DNA from: W0P28-013 sp963621145 | GTDB taxonomy: Bacteria > Bacteroidota > Bacteroidia > Bacteroidales > Paludibacteraceae | Reading direction: 5' to 3' | Assembly (NCBI GenBank): GCA_963621145.1 | Contig: CAVFDI010000025.1 | Coordinates: forward strand, 1 to 24,410 | DNA length: 24,410 nucleotides | In this document: positions 7,143-14,134 of the stretch, piece by piece | Numbering within the stretch: the first letter of the stretch is position 1 | Layout: each line of letters starts with the position of its first letter | Made by a program: the position numbers and the translations under genes | The notes under the pieces: generated by a model | Told to the model about the DNA's origin: nothing | Seen by the model: the letters and a program-made list of their open reading frames with translations, nothing else | The model's database searches: none

Positions 7143-7535
7143 TTATTGCAGCGAAATTTCTTGCAGTTCGTGCTGAAAACGCCGCAACCCACTTACTATC
7201 TTTTCGGTTGTGGCTTTCGATGGGCGACTGTTGCCATTCACATAGTGGCTCAACTGTTTGCGATTGATGCCAGTGATGGTTTGCAGTCCTGCAAGGCTCA
7301 TTTTTTTGCTGAAAGCCTGAAGAAAACTTGCCGTGTCGTAGACATACGTAAATTCTACATCGGGAACTTCGCCGAACATTTCCATTGCTTCGCGATACGA
7401 TGTTTGCAGGTCGTCTTTGGCTTCTTGAACCGTCTTGCCGTAACCCAAAATGCCGTTTTTTAGCGGAGTTTCGTTGCTCACAAAGCAACTGTAGCCGCCA
7501 TCGCTTGCCCTTTCGATAATTACTTTCGCTACCAT
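7143..7535 (-). CDS. hicB: HicB-family antitoxin with C-terminal helix-turn-helix
   Basis: 130 aa from the ATG at 7535, which follows hicA by 17 bases. The longer frame, open to 7667, only runs back through hicA. The N-terminal part (residues about 1-70: VAKVIIERASDGGYSCFV, LGYGKTVQEAKDDLQTSYREAMEMFGEVP) is the partial RNase H-like HicB fold. The C-terminal part (about 72-130: FSKKMSLAGLQTITGINRKQLSHYVNG-NSRPSKATTEKIVSGLRRF) is an XRE-type helix-turn-helix. HicB neutralises HicA by binding and usually represses its own operon through this DNA-binding domain. A matching palindrome overlaps the hicA promoter. The stop is 22 bases from the MITE end. Confidence 0.9.
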   Translation of the reverse strand: MVAKVIIERASDGGYSCFVSNETPLKNGILGYGKTVQEAKDDLQTSYREAMEMFGEVPDVEFTYVYDTASFLQAFSKKMSLAGLQTITGINRKQLSHYVNGNSRPSKATTEKIVSGLRRFQHELQEISLQ

Positions 7536-7552
7536 TTTTTTTCTTTCAAAAA

Positions 7553-7741
7553 TTAAAGATTGATGCCCGATTGTTTCAATATCTGCCGCAATGTTCCTAT
7601 TGGAATCTCTTTCGCTCCATGTCTTGGAATTGGAAAATTCGATCCTGTTATTGGACTGTGCCACCATTCGTGATTCGTCTTTTCAACCACCAAACGACAA
7701 CCGTTTTCCGTCAGTATTCGTTTTAATTCGTTTGTTTTCAT
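7553..7741 (-). CDS. hicA: HicA-family toxin (mRNA interferase)
   Basis: 62 aa, a normal size for HicA. The dsRBD-like fold is recognisable: MKTNELKRILTENGCRLV, then the strand bearing the catalytic histidine (KTNHEWWHSP, His24), FPIPRHGAKEIPIGTLRQILKQSGI. The HG.KEIP.GTLR.ILKQ.G ending is the HicA hallmark. HicA cleaves mRNA independently of codon reading when free of HicB. The ATG at 7741 was chosen because it gives the family N-terminus; upstream codons in the same frame cross the promoter and the tRNA-Gln. The toxin-first order is usual for hicAB. Confidence 0.9.
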   Translation of the reverse strand: MKTNELKRILTENGCRLVVEKTNHEWWHSPITGSNFPIPRHGAKEIPIGTLRQILKQSGINL

Positions 7742-7768
7742 TGCTAGCGGTTTATTGTTTCGGTGCGG

Positions 7769-7800
7769 CAAAGATAGACAAAAGTCTATTATTTTGCAAG
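7769..7800 (-). promoter_or_regulatory. hicAB promoter with overlapping palindromic operator
   Basis: On the minus strand the -7 box is TATCTTTG (7769-7776), with a TTGC about 20 bases upstream as a partial -33. A perfect palindrome ATAGAC-N4-GTCTAT occupies 7774-7789, overlapping the last three bases of the -7 box and filling the core spacer. That is where a HicB helix-turn-helix dimer would block RNA polymerase. The palindrome is seen; binding is inferred. Confidence 0.65.
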
Positions 7801-7864
7801 TTTTATCGTGTTTTTTGTAGTTAAAAATTGTTAATATGTCGGTTTTGTGGTTGATTTTGCCCAC

Positions 7865-7901
7865 AAAAAAACTCAAACACCGAACGATGCTTGAGTTTTT
7901 T
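7865..7901 (-). terminator. Intrinsic terminator of tRNA-Gln
   Basis: On the minus strand ACTCAAGCA, an 8-base loop and TGTTTGAGT (one G-U) are flanked by A and T runs, ending in seven T residues. It starts two bases after the tRNA-Gln 3' end and separates it from hicAB. Confidence 0.85.
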
Positions 7902-7902
7902 G

Positions 7903-7973
7903 TTGCCTCACAAGGACTCGAACCCTGACATACAGAACCAGAATCTGCTGTGCTACCATTACACAATGAGGCA
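7903..7973 (-). tRNA. tRNA-Gln(CTG)
   Basis: 71 nt plus the discriminator position, with no CCA encoded, unlike the nearby tRNA-Lys genes. Acceptor TGCCTCA pairs with TGAGGCA; the D arm contains GTGTAATGGTAGCAC; anticodon stem GCAGA/TCTGT encloses loop TTCTGGT, giving anticodon CTG; T arm is CAGGG-TTCGAGT-CCTTG. The anticodon reads glutamine CAG codons. Confidence 0.93.
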
Positions 7974-7989
7974 ATTCCGAATTGCGCTG

Positions 7990-8021
7990 CAAAGGTACAA
8001 CCTTTTTTTTGCCTGAACAAA
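7990..8021 (-). promoter_or_regulatory. Bacteroidota promoter for tRNA-Gln
   Basis: Minus strand TTTG (8018-8021), a 20-base spacer and TACCTTTG (7990-7997), an exact consensus match. It is back to back with the candidate -7 of the next plus-strand gene. Confidence 0.8.
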
Positions 8022-8042
8022 TTTTTCGGACACTTTTTTTTG

Positions 8043-8050
8043 TAATTTTG
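8043..8050 (+). promoter_or_regulatory. Candidate -7 element for the DUF2027-Smr gene
   Basis: TAATTTTG followed by CA matches TAnnTTTG, 23 bases before the ATG. No TTTG lies at the right distance upstream. Confidence 0.5.
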
Positions 8051-8073
8051 CACCAATAAAAAATCGAAGGAAA

Positions 8074-9147
8074 ATGGAGATAAAAATTGGCGACAAAGTG
8101 CGCTTTCTGAATAGCATAGGCGAAGGCGTAGTGGTTGGTTTTCAGGCAAAAGATATTGTGCTGGTGCGCGATAGCGACGACTTTGAAGTGCCAACTCATG
8201 TGCGCGATTTGGTGGTCGTTCCTGCCACTAACGACTACAATTTTCCGACCGAAGATGAAAATTCGTCGCCAAAAACTAAGCAAGAAACTGAAAAAATTGC
8301 GCCAGAACCCGAGCAAAAAGTGGCGGAATATTCTTTCGACGAGAGCGACGAAACGCCCGAAGGCGAACGCTTGAACCTCTATCTCGCTTTCACACTCAGC
8401 GATCCGCACGACCCAGAAAATTGCCCAATTCATGCCTATTTTGTGAACTGCAGCAACTATTACATCGATTTCAACATTCTGCGAAATGGCGATGAATCCA
8501 CGATTTTGGCAAGCGACATGGTGGAACCACAGACTCTTTTCTTGCTGAAAACCATTGAGCGTACCGAACTGAACGACTGGGCCGAAATTCGTCTGCAGGC
8601 GTTGGCTAGCAAGCGCAAACCTTTTGTCCCGAAACCCGTAATCGATACGATTATCGAGCAAAATCCGACGAAATTTTACAAACAACACTGTTTCACCGAC
8701 AACGACTTTCTCGACGAAAAAGCCATTGTGCTGGCCATCGTTGAGAACGATCAGTTTTCGCACGATGTAAAAATTGATCCGAAGGTGATTCGCGATGCCA
8801 TGGTGTCGCCAACCGCTAAACCAACGCGCCAACCTGTGCGTCGTAAGCCAAAGCACAATCAGAACGAGCCGATAGAGGTCGACCTGCACATCGAAAAACT
8901 GATGGACAACACCGCTGGCATGGATGCCGCTGCTATGCTAGACTATCAGATGGAAAAATTTCGTGAAGTGATGGCGCAACACCGAAATCAGCGCGGTCAG
9001 CGAATCATTTTCATTCACGGAAAAGGCGAGGGCGTGCTGCGTGCCACCATCGAGCGCGAACTGAAACACAAATTTCGCTCGTGCCAATTTCACGACGCTT
9101 CGTTCCAAAAATACGGCTTTGGCGCCACTGAAGTGGTGATAAATTGA
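8074..9147 (+). CDS. DUF2027 protein with C-terminal Smr domain
   Basis: 357 aa. The N-terminus (MEIKIGDKVRFLNSIGEGVVVGF, residues 1-60) is a small beta-barrel-like module as in Bacteroidota DUF2027 proteins, followed by an acidic low-complexity stretch (about 65-105) and a central beta-rich domain (about 106-235). After a basic hinge (PTRQPVRRKPKHNQNEP) comes an Smr domain (about 265-357) with DLHIEKL in place of the classical DLHG and the signature IIFIHGKGEGVLR. Smr domains of MutS2 and related proteins cleave or bind nucleic acids; MutS2 Smr also acts on collided ribosomes. This protein has no MutS ATPase part. Its function is unknown; a nucleic-acid role is inferred from Smr. GAAGG at 8066-8070 is one of the few Shine-Dalgarno-like sites here. 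Confidence 0.85.
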   Translation: MEIKIGDKVRFLNSIGEGVVVGFQAKDIVLVRDSDDFEVPTHVRDLVVVPATNDYNFPTEDENSSPKTKQETEKIAPEPEQKVAEYSFDESDETPEGERLNLYLAFTLSDPHDPENCPIHAYFVNCSNYYIDFNILRNGDESTILASDMVEPQTLFLLKTIERTELNDWAEIRLQALASKRKPFVPKPVIDTIIEQNPTKFYKQHCFTDNDFLDEKAIVLAIVENDQFSHDVKIDPKVIRDAMVSPTAKPTRQPVRRKPKHNQNEPIEVDLHIEKLMDNTAGMDAAAMLDYQMEKFREVMAQHRNQRGQRIIFIHGKGEGVLRATIERELKHKFRSCQFHDASFQKYGFGATEVVIN

Positions 9148-9197
9148 CGATGACTATTGATTAAGACTAAAAACAGCCAGCTGCAATGACGAAACGC

Positions 9198-9280
9198 GGA
9201 CACACGCAGTGCGTCACTACTTTACGAACTTTACGAACTTTATAAACTTTCAAACTCTACAAACTCTCACACTTTCGCAC
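9198..9280. repeat. GTAGGG-type palindrome with 9-bp tandem array upstream of hisS
   Basis: The palindrome at 9198-9220 (reverse strand GTAGTGACGCAC, TGCGTGTGTCC) abuts a degenerate array TTTACGAAC, TTTACGAAC, TTTATAAAC, TTTCAAAC, TCTACAAAC, TCTCACAC. Read on the reverse strand, the order tandem run then palindrome is the same as in the recF-aspC spacer, so both look like one composite repeat. Together with the hisS -7 box it accounts for most of the 9148-9340 spacer. Confidence 0.7.
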
Positions 9281-9288
9281 TAAATTCG

Positions 9289-9296
9289 TATCTTTG
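9289..9296 (+). promoter_or_regulatory. -7 element of the hisS promoter
   Basis: TATCTTTG followed by CA is the preferred Bacteroidota -7 sequence. The -33 position lies in the tandem array and lacks TTTG. The implied leader to the ATG at 9341 is about 40 nt. Confidence 0.65.
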
Positions 9297-9340
9297 CATT
9301 TTAATATGGTGTGGGACGAAACCATAAATTTTACCCAAAA

Positions 9341-10699
9341 ATGACAGTAAGCATTCCAAAAGGAACTCGTGATTTTTCGCCTGCCGAGATGGCGAAACGC
9401 AACTACATTTTCTCGACTATTCGCAGCGTTTTTCATCGCTACGGATTTGCACAAATTGAGACGCCTGCGCTCGAAAATCTTTCCACATTGATGGGAAAAT
9501 ACGGCGAGGAGGGCGATAAATTGTTGTTCAAAGTGTTGAATTCGGGCGATTTTGCAAGCAAACTTTCCGACGACGAACTGCTCGAACGCAATGCTTTGCA
9601 CTTGGCAAACAAAATCTGCGAAAAAGGTCTGCGCTACGACCTCACAGTGCCGTTTGCGCGCTATGTGGTGATGCATCGCGACGAACTGCAATTTCCGTTC
9701 AAACGCTTTCAGATTCAGCCTGTGTGGCGTGCCGATCGTCCGCAGAAAGGACGCTACCGCGAATTCTACCAATGCGATGCCGATGTGGTTGGCAGCAACT
9801 CGCTGCTGTGCGAGGCGGAACTCGTCGAGATGATTGACGAGGCTTTTGTGGCGTTCCGCATTCCAGTGACCATAAAACTGAACAACCGCAAAATTCTTGC
9901 AGGCATTGCCGAACTGATTGGCGCAGCCGATAAAATAGTCGACATCACCGTGGCCATCGATAAAATGGACAAAATCGGTCTCGAAAATGTGAATGCCGAA
10001 CTGCTGCAAAAAGGCATCAGTGCCGAAGCGGTAGAAAAATTGCAGCCAATACTTTTGCTCGAAGGCGATAATGCCGCAAAACTTGCCAAATTGAAGGAAA
10101 TCTTGGTCTCATCAGAAACGGGATTGAAAGGCATTGCAGAACTCGAAGAGGTGCTTGGTTATGTGGCAAAAGCCGAGTTGCAAAATCAGGTGGAGATTGA
10201 CTTGACTTTGGCGCGCGGACTGAACTACTACACGGGCGCAATACTCGAGGTGAAAGCCAACAATGTGGCGATGGGCAGCATTGCGGGCGGCGGTCGCTAC
10301 GACAATCTGACGGGCATTTTTGGTTTGCCTGGCGTGTCGGGCGTGGGCTTCTCGTTTGGCGCCGACCGCATCTACGACGTGCTGACCATGCTCGATCTCT
10401 TCCCCAACGAAGTGGAGCAGAGCACCAAAGTGATGTTTGCCGCATTCGACCAGAAAGGCCTCGATTATTGTCTGCCGCTGCTGCGCAATCTTCGCAAAAA
10501 TAACATCGCTGCCGAAATCTATCCTGAACCTGCAAAAATGAAAAAGCAGATGACCTATGCCAACGCCAAACACATTCCATTCGTGGCAATAGTGGGCGAC
10601 GACGAGATGGCAGAAAGCAAAGTGATGCTGAAAAATATGATTACTGGCGAGCAACAGAAAATCGACATAAATGCGCTCGTTCAGCAAATAAAAGGCTAA
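9341..10699 (+). CDS. hisS: Histidyl-tRNA synthetase
   Basis: 452 aa from ATG 9341; the frame is open to a GTG at 9311, but MTVSIPKGTRDFSPAEM matches the family N-terminus. It is a class II synthetase that charges tRNA-His. Seen: IPKGTRDF at the start, motif 2 FQIQPVWRADRPQKGRYREFYQCDADVVG with its arginine, the histidine-specific loop ARGLNYYTG, GGGRYDNL, motif 3 GVGFSFGADRI and a C-terminal anticodon-binding domain (KVMFAAFDQKGLDYCLPLL onward). It begins a plus-strand run with DUF4954 (17-base gap) and recF (55-base gap). Confidence 0.95.
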   Translation: MTVSIPKGTRDFSPAEMAKRNYIFSTIRSVFHRYGFAQIETPALENLSTLMGKYGEEGDKLLFKVLNSGDFASKLSDDELLERNALHLANKICEKGLRYDLTVPFARYVVMHRDELQFPFKRFQIQPVWRADRPQKGRYREFYQCDADVVGSNSLLCEAELVEMIDEAFVAFRIPVTIKLNNRKILAGIAELIGAADKIVDITVAIDKMDKIGLENVNAELLQKGISAEAVEKLQPILLLEGDNAAKLAKLKEILVSSETGLKGIAELEEVLGYVAKAELQNQVEIDLTLARGLNYYTGAILEVKANNVAMGSIAGGGRYDNLTGIFGLPGVSGVGFSFGADRIYDVLTMLDLFPNEVEQSTKVMFAAFDQKGLDYCLPLLRNLRKNNIAAEIYPEPAKMKKQMTYANAKHIPFVAIVGDDEMAESKVMLKNMITGEQQKIDINALVQQIKG

Positions 10700-10716
10700 A
10701 AATTAGTTTTGCAAAT

Positions 10717-12696
10717 ATGTACAGAAAACTTACCGCACAAGAAATTGAGCAGTTGCAGGCAAACCGCTGCACTGCCGACGATTGGAGCAACATCGAAGTG
10801 GTCGATGGCTTTTCGACCGAACATATTTCCGAAGTGGAATTTTCGGGAAATATCCGCCTCGGACGATTCGACAAAACATTTCTTTTGGCGGGCGGACTGC
10901 CAACGCATTCGGGCATCAGCAAGGCGCGGCTGCACAATGTTACGGTCGACGACGATGTCTGCATTCGCGAAATTCATAACTACATTGCCAACTATCACAT
11001 CGGTCACGATACCTACATCGAAAACACCAATGTGATTGTGGTTGACGAGCCAAGCACCTTTGGCAACGGCGTGCGTGTGCCTGTGATGAACGAGGGCGGC
11101 GGTCGCGAAATTCCTATTTTCGATGGACTTTCGGCGCATTTGGCCTACATTCTCGCGCTCTATCGCTACAATCACGCGGTGATCGACAATCTGCAAAAAC
11201 GCATCGACGCTTATGCCGAACGTCAAAAATCGGCCGTGGGCGAAATTGGTTGCAATGTGCGAATAATCAATTGCGGCATGCTGAAAAATGTGCGCATTGG
11301 CGATTATGCCCAAATTGGTGGCGCATCGAAACTGAAAAATGGTTCGCTCAATAGCAATGCCGAAGCACCAATCAAAATCGGTTCGGGCGTGAAATGCAAA
11401 GATTTCATTCTCTCGTCGGGCGTGTCGATAGCCGATAGCACGTTGGTTTCGTGCTGTTTCGTGGGGCAAGGTTGCATCATGGATAAACATTATTCTGCGC
11501 TCGATTCGCTCTTTTTTGCCAACTGCCAAGGAATGCACGGCGAGGCGACCGCCATTTTTGCTGGTCCTTACACCGTTTCGCACCATAAATCGACGCTGCT
11601 CATTGCTGGCATGTTCTCGTTTCTGAATGCGGGTTCTGGCTCGAATCAGAGTAACCACATGTATAAACTTGGTCCAATTCATCAGGGCGTGGCGGAGCGC
11701 GGCAGCAAAACCACTAGCGACTCGTATCTGTTGTGGCCAGCGCGCATTGGTGCATTCACTTTGGTGATGGGGCGTCACACCAACCACTGCGACACCAGCG
11801 ATCTGCCATTCTCCTATCTGATAGAAAATGCCACAGAGAGTTTTCTTGTGCCTGCCGTGAACTTGCGCAGTGTCGGCACCGTGCGCGACGCACAAAAATG
11901 GCCAAAACGCGACACACGCAAAGATAGCCACAAAATCGATCAAATCAATTTCAACCTGCTCAGCCCGTACACCATTCAAAAGATGATGCGCGGCGTGGAG
12001 GTGCTGAAAGAGTTGCAGCGCATTTCGGGCGAAAACACGCAAGTCTATTCGTACAACAATTGCAAAATCCGCAATTCGTCGCTGCGCAAAGGCATCGAAC
12101 TCTATCGCATTGCTATTGTGAAATTCCTTGGAAACTCGCTCATCAGCCGCCTTGGCGATGGCAACTACCGCACTATGGAACATGTACGCGAGCGTTTGCG
12201 CCCAACTGCGCCATCTGGATTGTGCGACTGGAGCGATCTTTCGGGCTTGATAGTGCCGCAAGATGAGGTGAAACGCCTGATGGACGACATCGCCGCCGAT
12301 CGCCTCACGCTCGACGACATTCAGCACCGTTTCGAGCAACTGCATGCCAACTACTACGACTACGAATGGACTTGGGCTTACGACAAACTGCTGAGATATT
12401 GGAACAAACCAATCGAAAAAGTAGAGGTCGAGGATCTGATTTCGCTAGTCGAGGCGTGGAAAAATGCCGTGATCTCGCTCGACAAAATGCTCTACAGCGA
12501 TGCCCAAAAAGAGTTCAATCTGAATGCTCAAACGGGCTTCGGAATAGATGGCGACGAGGCACAAAAAACTGCCGATTTCGAATCGGTGCGCGGTAGCTTC
12601 GAAAGCAACCCATTTGTGTGCGAAGTGCTTAACCATATCGATCGAAAATCGAAACTTGGCGACGACATGGTGGCTCGATTGAAGCGAATTGAGTAA
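10717..12696 (+). CDS. DUF4954-family protein with hexapeptide/left-handed beta-helix region
   Basis: 659 aa, recognised as a Bacteroidota DUF4954 protein. The N-terminal 420 residues contain many imperfect hexapeptide-like repeats (for example GCNVRIINCGMLKNVRIGDYAQIGG and IKIGSGVKCKDFILSSGVSIADSTLVS), the pattern of left-handed beta helices in acyl- and nucleotidyltransferases. Conserved-looking polar motifs include REIHNYIANYHIG, NEGGGREIPIFDG, GPYTVSHHKSTLLIAG, GSNQSNHMYKLGPIHQG and MGRHTNHCDTSDLPFSYL, rich in His and Asn as in an active or metal site. The C-terminal 230 residues look alpha-helical. No signal peptide. The function is not known to me; sugar-nucleotide or acyl transfer would be a guess. 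It sits 17 bases after hisS, probably on the same transcript. Confidence 0.8.
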   Translation: MYRKLTAQEIEQLQANRCTADDWSNIEVVDGFSTEHISEVEFSGNIRLGRFDKTFLLAGGLPTHSGISKARLHNVTVDDDVCIREIHNYIANYHIGHDTYIENTNVIVVDEPSTFGNGVRVPVMNEGGGREIPIFDGLSAHLAYILALYRYNHAVIDNLQKRIDAYAERQKSAVGEIGCNVRIINCGMLKNVRIGDYAQIGGASKLKNGSLNSNAEAPIKIGSGVKCKDFILSSGVSIADSTLVSCCFVGQGCIMDKHYSALDSLFFANCQGMHGEATAIFAGPYTVSHHKSTLLIAGMFSFLNAGSGSNQSNHMYKLGPIHQGVAERGSKTTSDSYLLWPARIGAFTLVMGRHTNHCDTSDLPFSYLIENATESFLVPAVNLRSVGTVRDAQKWPKRDTRKDSHKIDQINFNLLSPYTIQKMMRGVEVLKELQRISGENTQVYSYNNCKIRNSSLRKGIELYRIAIVKFLGNSLISRLGDGNYRTMEHVRERLRPTAPSGLCDWSDLSGLIVPQDEVKRLMDDIAADRLTLDDIQHRFEQLHANYYDYEWTWAYDKLLRYWNKPIEKVEVEDLISLVEAWKNAVISLDKMLYSDAQKEFNLNAQTGFGIDGDEAQKTADFESVRGSFESNPFVCEVLNHIDRKSKLGDDMVARLKRIE

Positions 12697-12745
12697 TTTT
12701 TGTAAACGATTGATAATCAATTGCGAATAGAGTATTAGAAAAATT

Positions 12746-12776
12746 TTTGATATGGTATTCGCAAGTAATAGTTTTG
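12746..12776 (+). promoter_or_regulatory. Consensus-like promoter overlapping the recF start
   Basis: TTTG at 12746-12749, 19 bases, then TAGTTTTG at 12769-12776 match the -33/-7 consensus, yet the element spans the ATG at 12752. A start near 12781 would exclude that ATG. It may be fortuitous. Confidence 0.4.
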
Positions 12777-13903
12777 CCTTGTATCTCAAACGAATTTCGA
12801 TATTGAACTATCGCAACATTGCCGAGTGCGATTTGCAATTCTCTCCAAAAATCAACTGTTTTTTGGGGCGAAATGGCATGGGCAAAACCAACCTTTTGGA
12901 TGCGATTTACTACCTCTCGTTTTGCAAAAGTCACCTGAATCCAATCGACTCGCAAGTGGTGAAGCACGATGCCGAATTTTTCATGCTTCAAGGCACATTC
13001 GAGCGGCAGGGCAGCGACGAAGTGATTTCGTGTTCGGTGAAGCATCGCGCAAAAAAGCGTTTCAAGCGCAATCAGAAGGATTACGAACGCCTGTCGGAGC
13101 ATATCGGATTTGTGCCTGTGGTGCTGGTTTCGCCCACCGACGCCGATCTGGTGAACGAGGGCAGCGAATGTCGTCGTCGGTTCATGGATTCGACCATTTC
13201 GCAATACGATAAGCCCTATCTCGAGGCGTTAATTCGTTACAATTCTGCGCTGCAAAACCGCAATGCGCTGCTCAAAGCCGAGGCCGAGCCCGATGCAGCC
13301 ATGCTCGACATTTATGAAGAGCAAATGGCCGCCGAGGCCGAATATATTTTTGCAAAACGGACGCAATTTATCGCCGATTTTGTGCCGATTTTTCAAGAAA
13401 TCTACGGAAAAATTGCGCACGATGGCGAACAGGTTGGATTGACCTACGAGTCGCACTCGCAGCGAGGCGATTTGCGGCAACTGTTGCGCGAAGTGCGCAG
13501 TCGCGACCGCATTTTGGGCTACACCACGCGCGGCTCGCACAAGGACGATTTGGTACTGACGCTTGCCGATTTCCCGATGAAACGCACTGGGTCGCAAGGA
13601 CAAGTCAAGACCTTTGTGGTGGCTTTGAAACTGGCGCAGTTGGTGCTTTTGAAACGCATTTGTGGCCTAACGCCAATACTTTTGTTCGACGATATTTTCG
13701 ACAAACTCGACTCCGACCGCATGCAGCGCATCATTCAGCTGGTGGCTGGCGACGATTTCGGGCAGATTTTCATTACCGACACCAACAGTGGCCATCTCGA
13801 CGAGATTTTGGCACAATTCGGCGGTGAACAACGCCTGTTCAATGTTGTTGACGGAGCAGTCGCAAATTTTAGTGAGAAGTTAGTAGTTAGCAGTGAGAAG
13901 TGA
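12752..13903 (+). CDS. recF: DNA replication and repair protein RecF
   Basis: 383 aa from ATG 12752. RecF is an SMC-like ATPase that helps load RecA at gaps through RecFOR. Seen: YLKRISILNYRNI, Walker A GRNGMGKTNLLDAIYYLSF (about residues 39-57), SPTDADLVNEGSECRRRFMD, the signature RGSHKDDL with GSQGQVKTFVVALKLAQL, and Walker B PILLFDDIFDKLDSDR. In homologues the N-terminus is M-x-LKR(I/L)SILNY, which aligns better with TTG at 12779 than with the ATG nine codons upstream, so the start is uncertain. The last ten codons (13871-13903, SEKLVVSSEK) are a 7-bp repeat that continues the spacer arrays, so the natural C-terminus probably ended near VVDGAVANF. It is not next to dnaA/dnaN. Confidence 0.93.
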   Translation: MVFASNSFALYLKRISILNYRNIAECDLQFSPKINCFLGRNGMGKTNLLDAIYYLSFCKSHLNPIDSQVVKHDAEFFMLQGTFERQGSDEVISCSVKHRAKKRFKRNQKDYERLSEHIGFVPVVLVSPTDADLVNEGSECRRRFMDSTISQYDKPYLEALIRYNSALQNRNALLKAEAEPDAAMLDIYEEQMAAEAEYIFAKRTQFIADFVPIFQEIYGKIAHDGEQVGLTYESHSQRGDLRQLLREVRSRDRILGYTTRGSHKDDLVLTLADFPMKRTGSQGQVKTFVVALKLAQLVLLKRICGLTPILLFDDIFDKLDSDRMQRIIQLVAGDDFGQIFITDTNSGHLDEILAQFGGEQRLFNVVDGAVANFSEKLVVSSEK

Positions 13904-14100
13904 TGCGGCAGAGCCACAATTTCAGATTTCAAATTTTTAGTAGCAAGATGTGAGTAGCAAGTAGTAAGAGAGTTTGAAAGTATGAAAGTGCGAAAGTAGG
14001 GAAGCACCGCGTGCGTCCGAACGCTTCAACAATAACTAGAAACCTGAAATTTGAAACAGCGCGCAGCGCAACCAGAAATCAGAAATCAGAAACAAAGAGA
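13871..14100. repeat. Composite repeats from the recF 3' end through the recF-aspC spacer
   Basis: Heptads AGTGAGA, AGTTAGT, AGTTAGC, AGTGAGA form the recF tail. The spacer then has TTTCAGATTTCAAATTT (about 13920-13936), GTAGCAA/GTAGTAA units (13940-13970), a TTTGAAAGTATGAAAGTGCG run (13974-13993), a GTAGGGA-type palindrome at 13996-14018 (GCACCGCGTGC core), a GC-rich element at 14053-14073 and CAGAAAT, CAGAAAT, CAGAAAC heptads at 14073-14093. Five repeat types thus occupy one 231-base spacer; no promoter was identified in it. Confidence 0.75.
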
Positions 14101-14134
14101 CCAACACCAACGCGTTAAACTCATCAACATTTCT

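Noticed and set aside
7873..8889. 338-codon minus-strand ORF over DUF2027-Smr and the tRNA-Gln
   Set aside because: It runs through a tRNA gene and its promoter and opposite a recognised protein; composition is that of a shadow frame.
9311..9340. GTG start extending HisS by ten residues
   Set aside because: The extension lies in the leader right after the -7 box and the family begins near MTVSIPKGTRDF.
10696..12345. 549-codon minus-strand ORF opposite the DUF4954 gene
   Set aside because: It lies fully antisense to a convincing gene, has no recognisable motifs or promoter, and reads as a codon-bias shadow.
14051..14134. N-terminal extension of the aminotransferase
   Set aside because: It is translated heptad and palindrome repeat; family N-termini align with the ATG at 14135.
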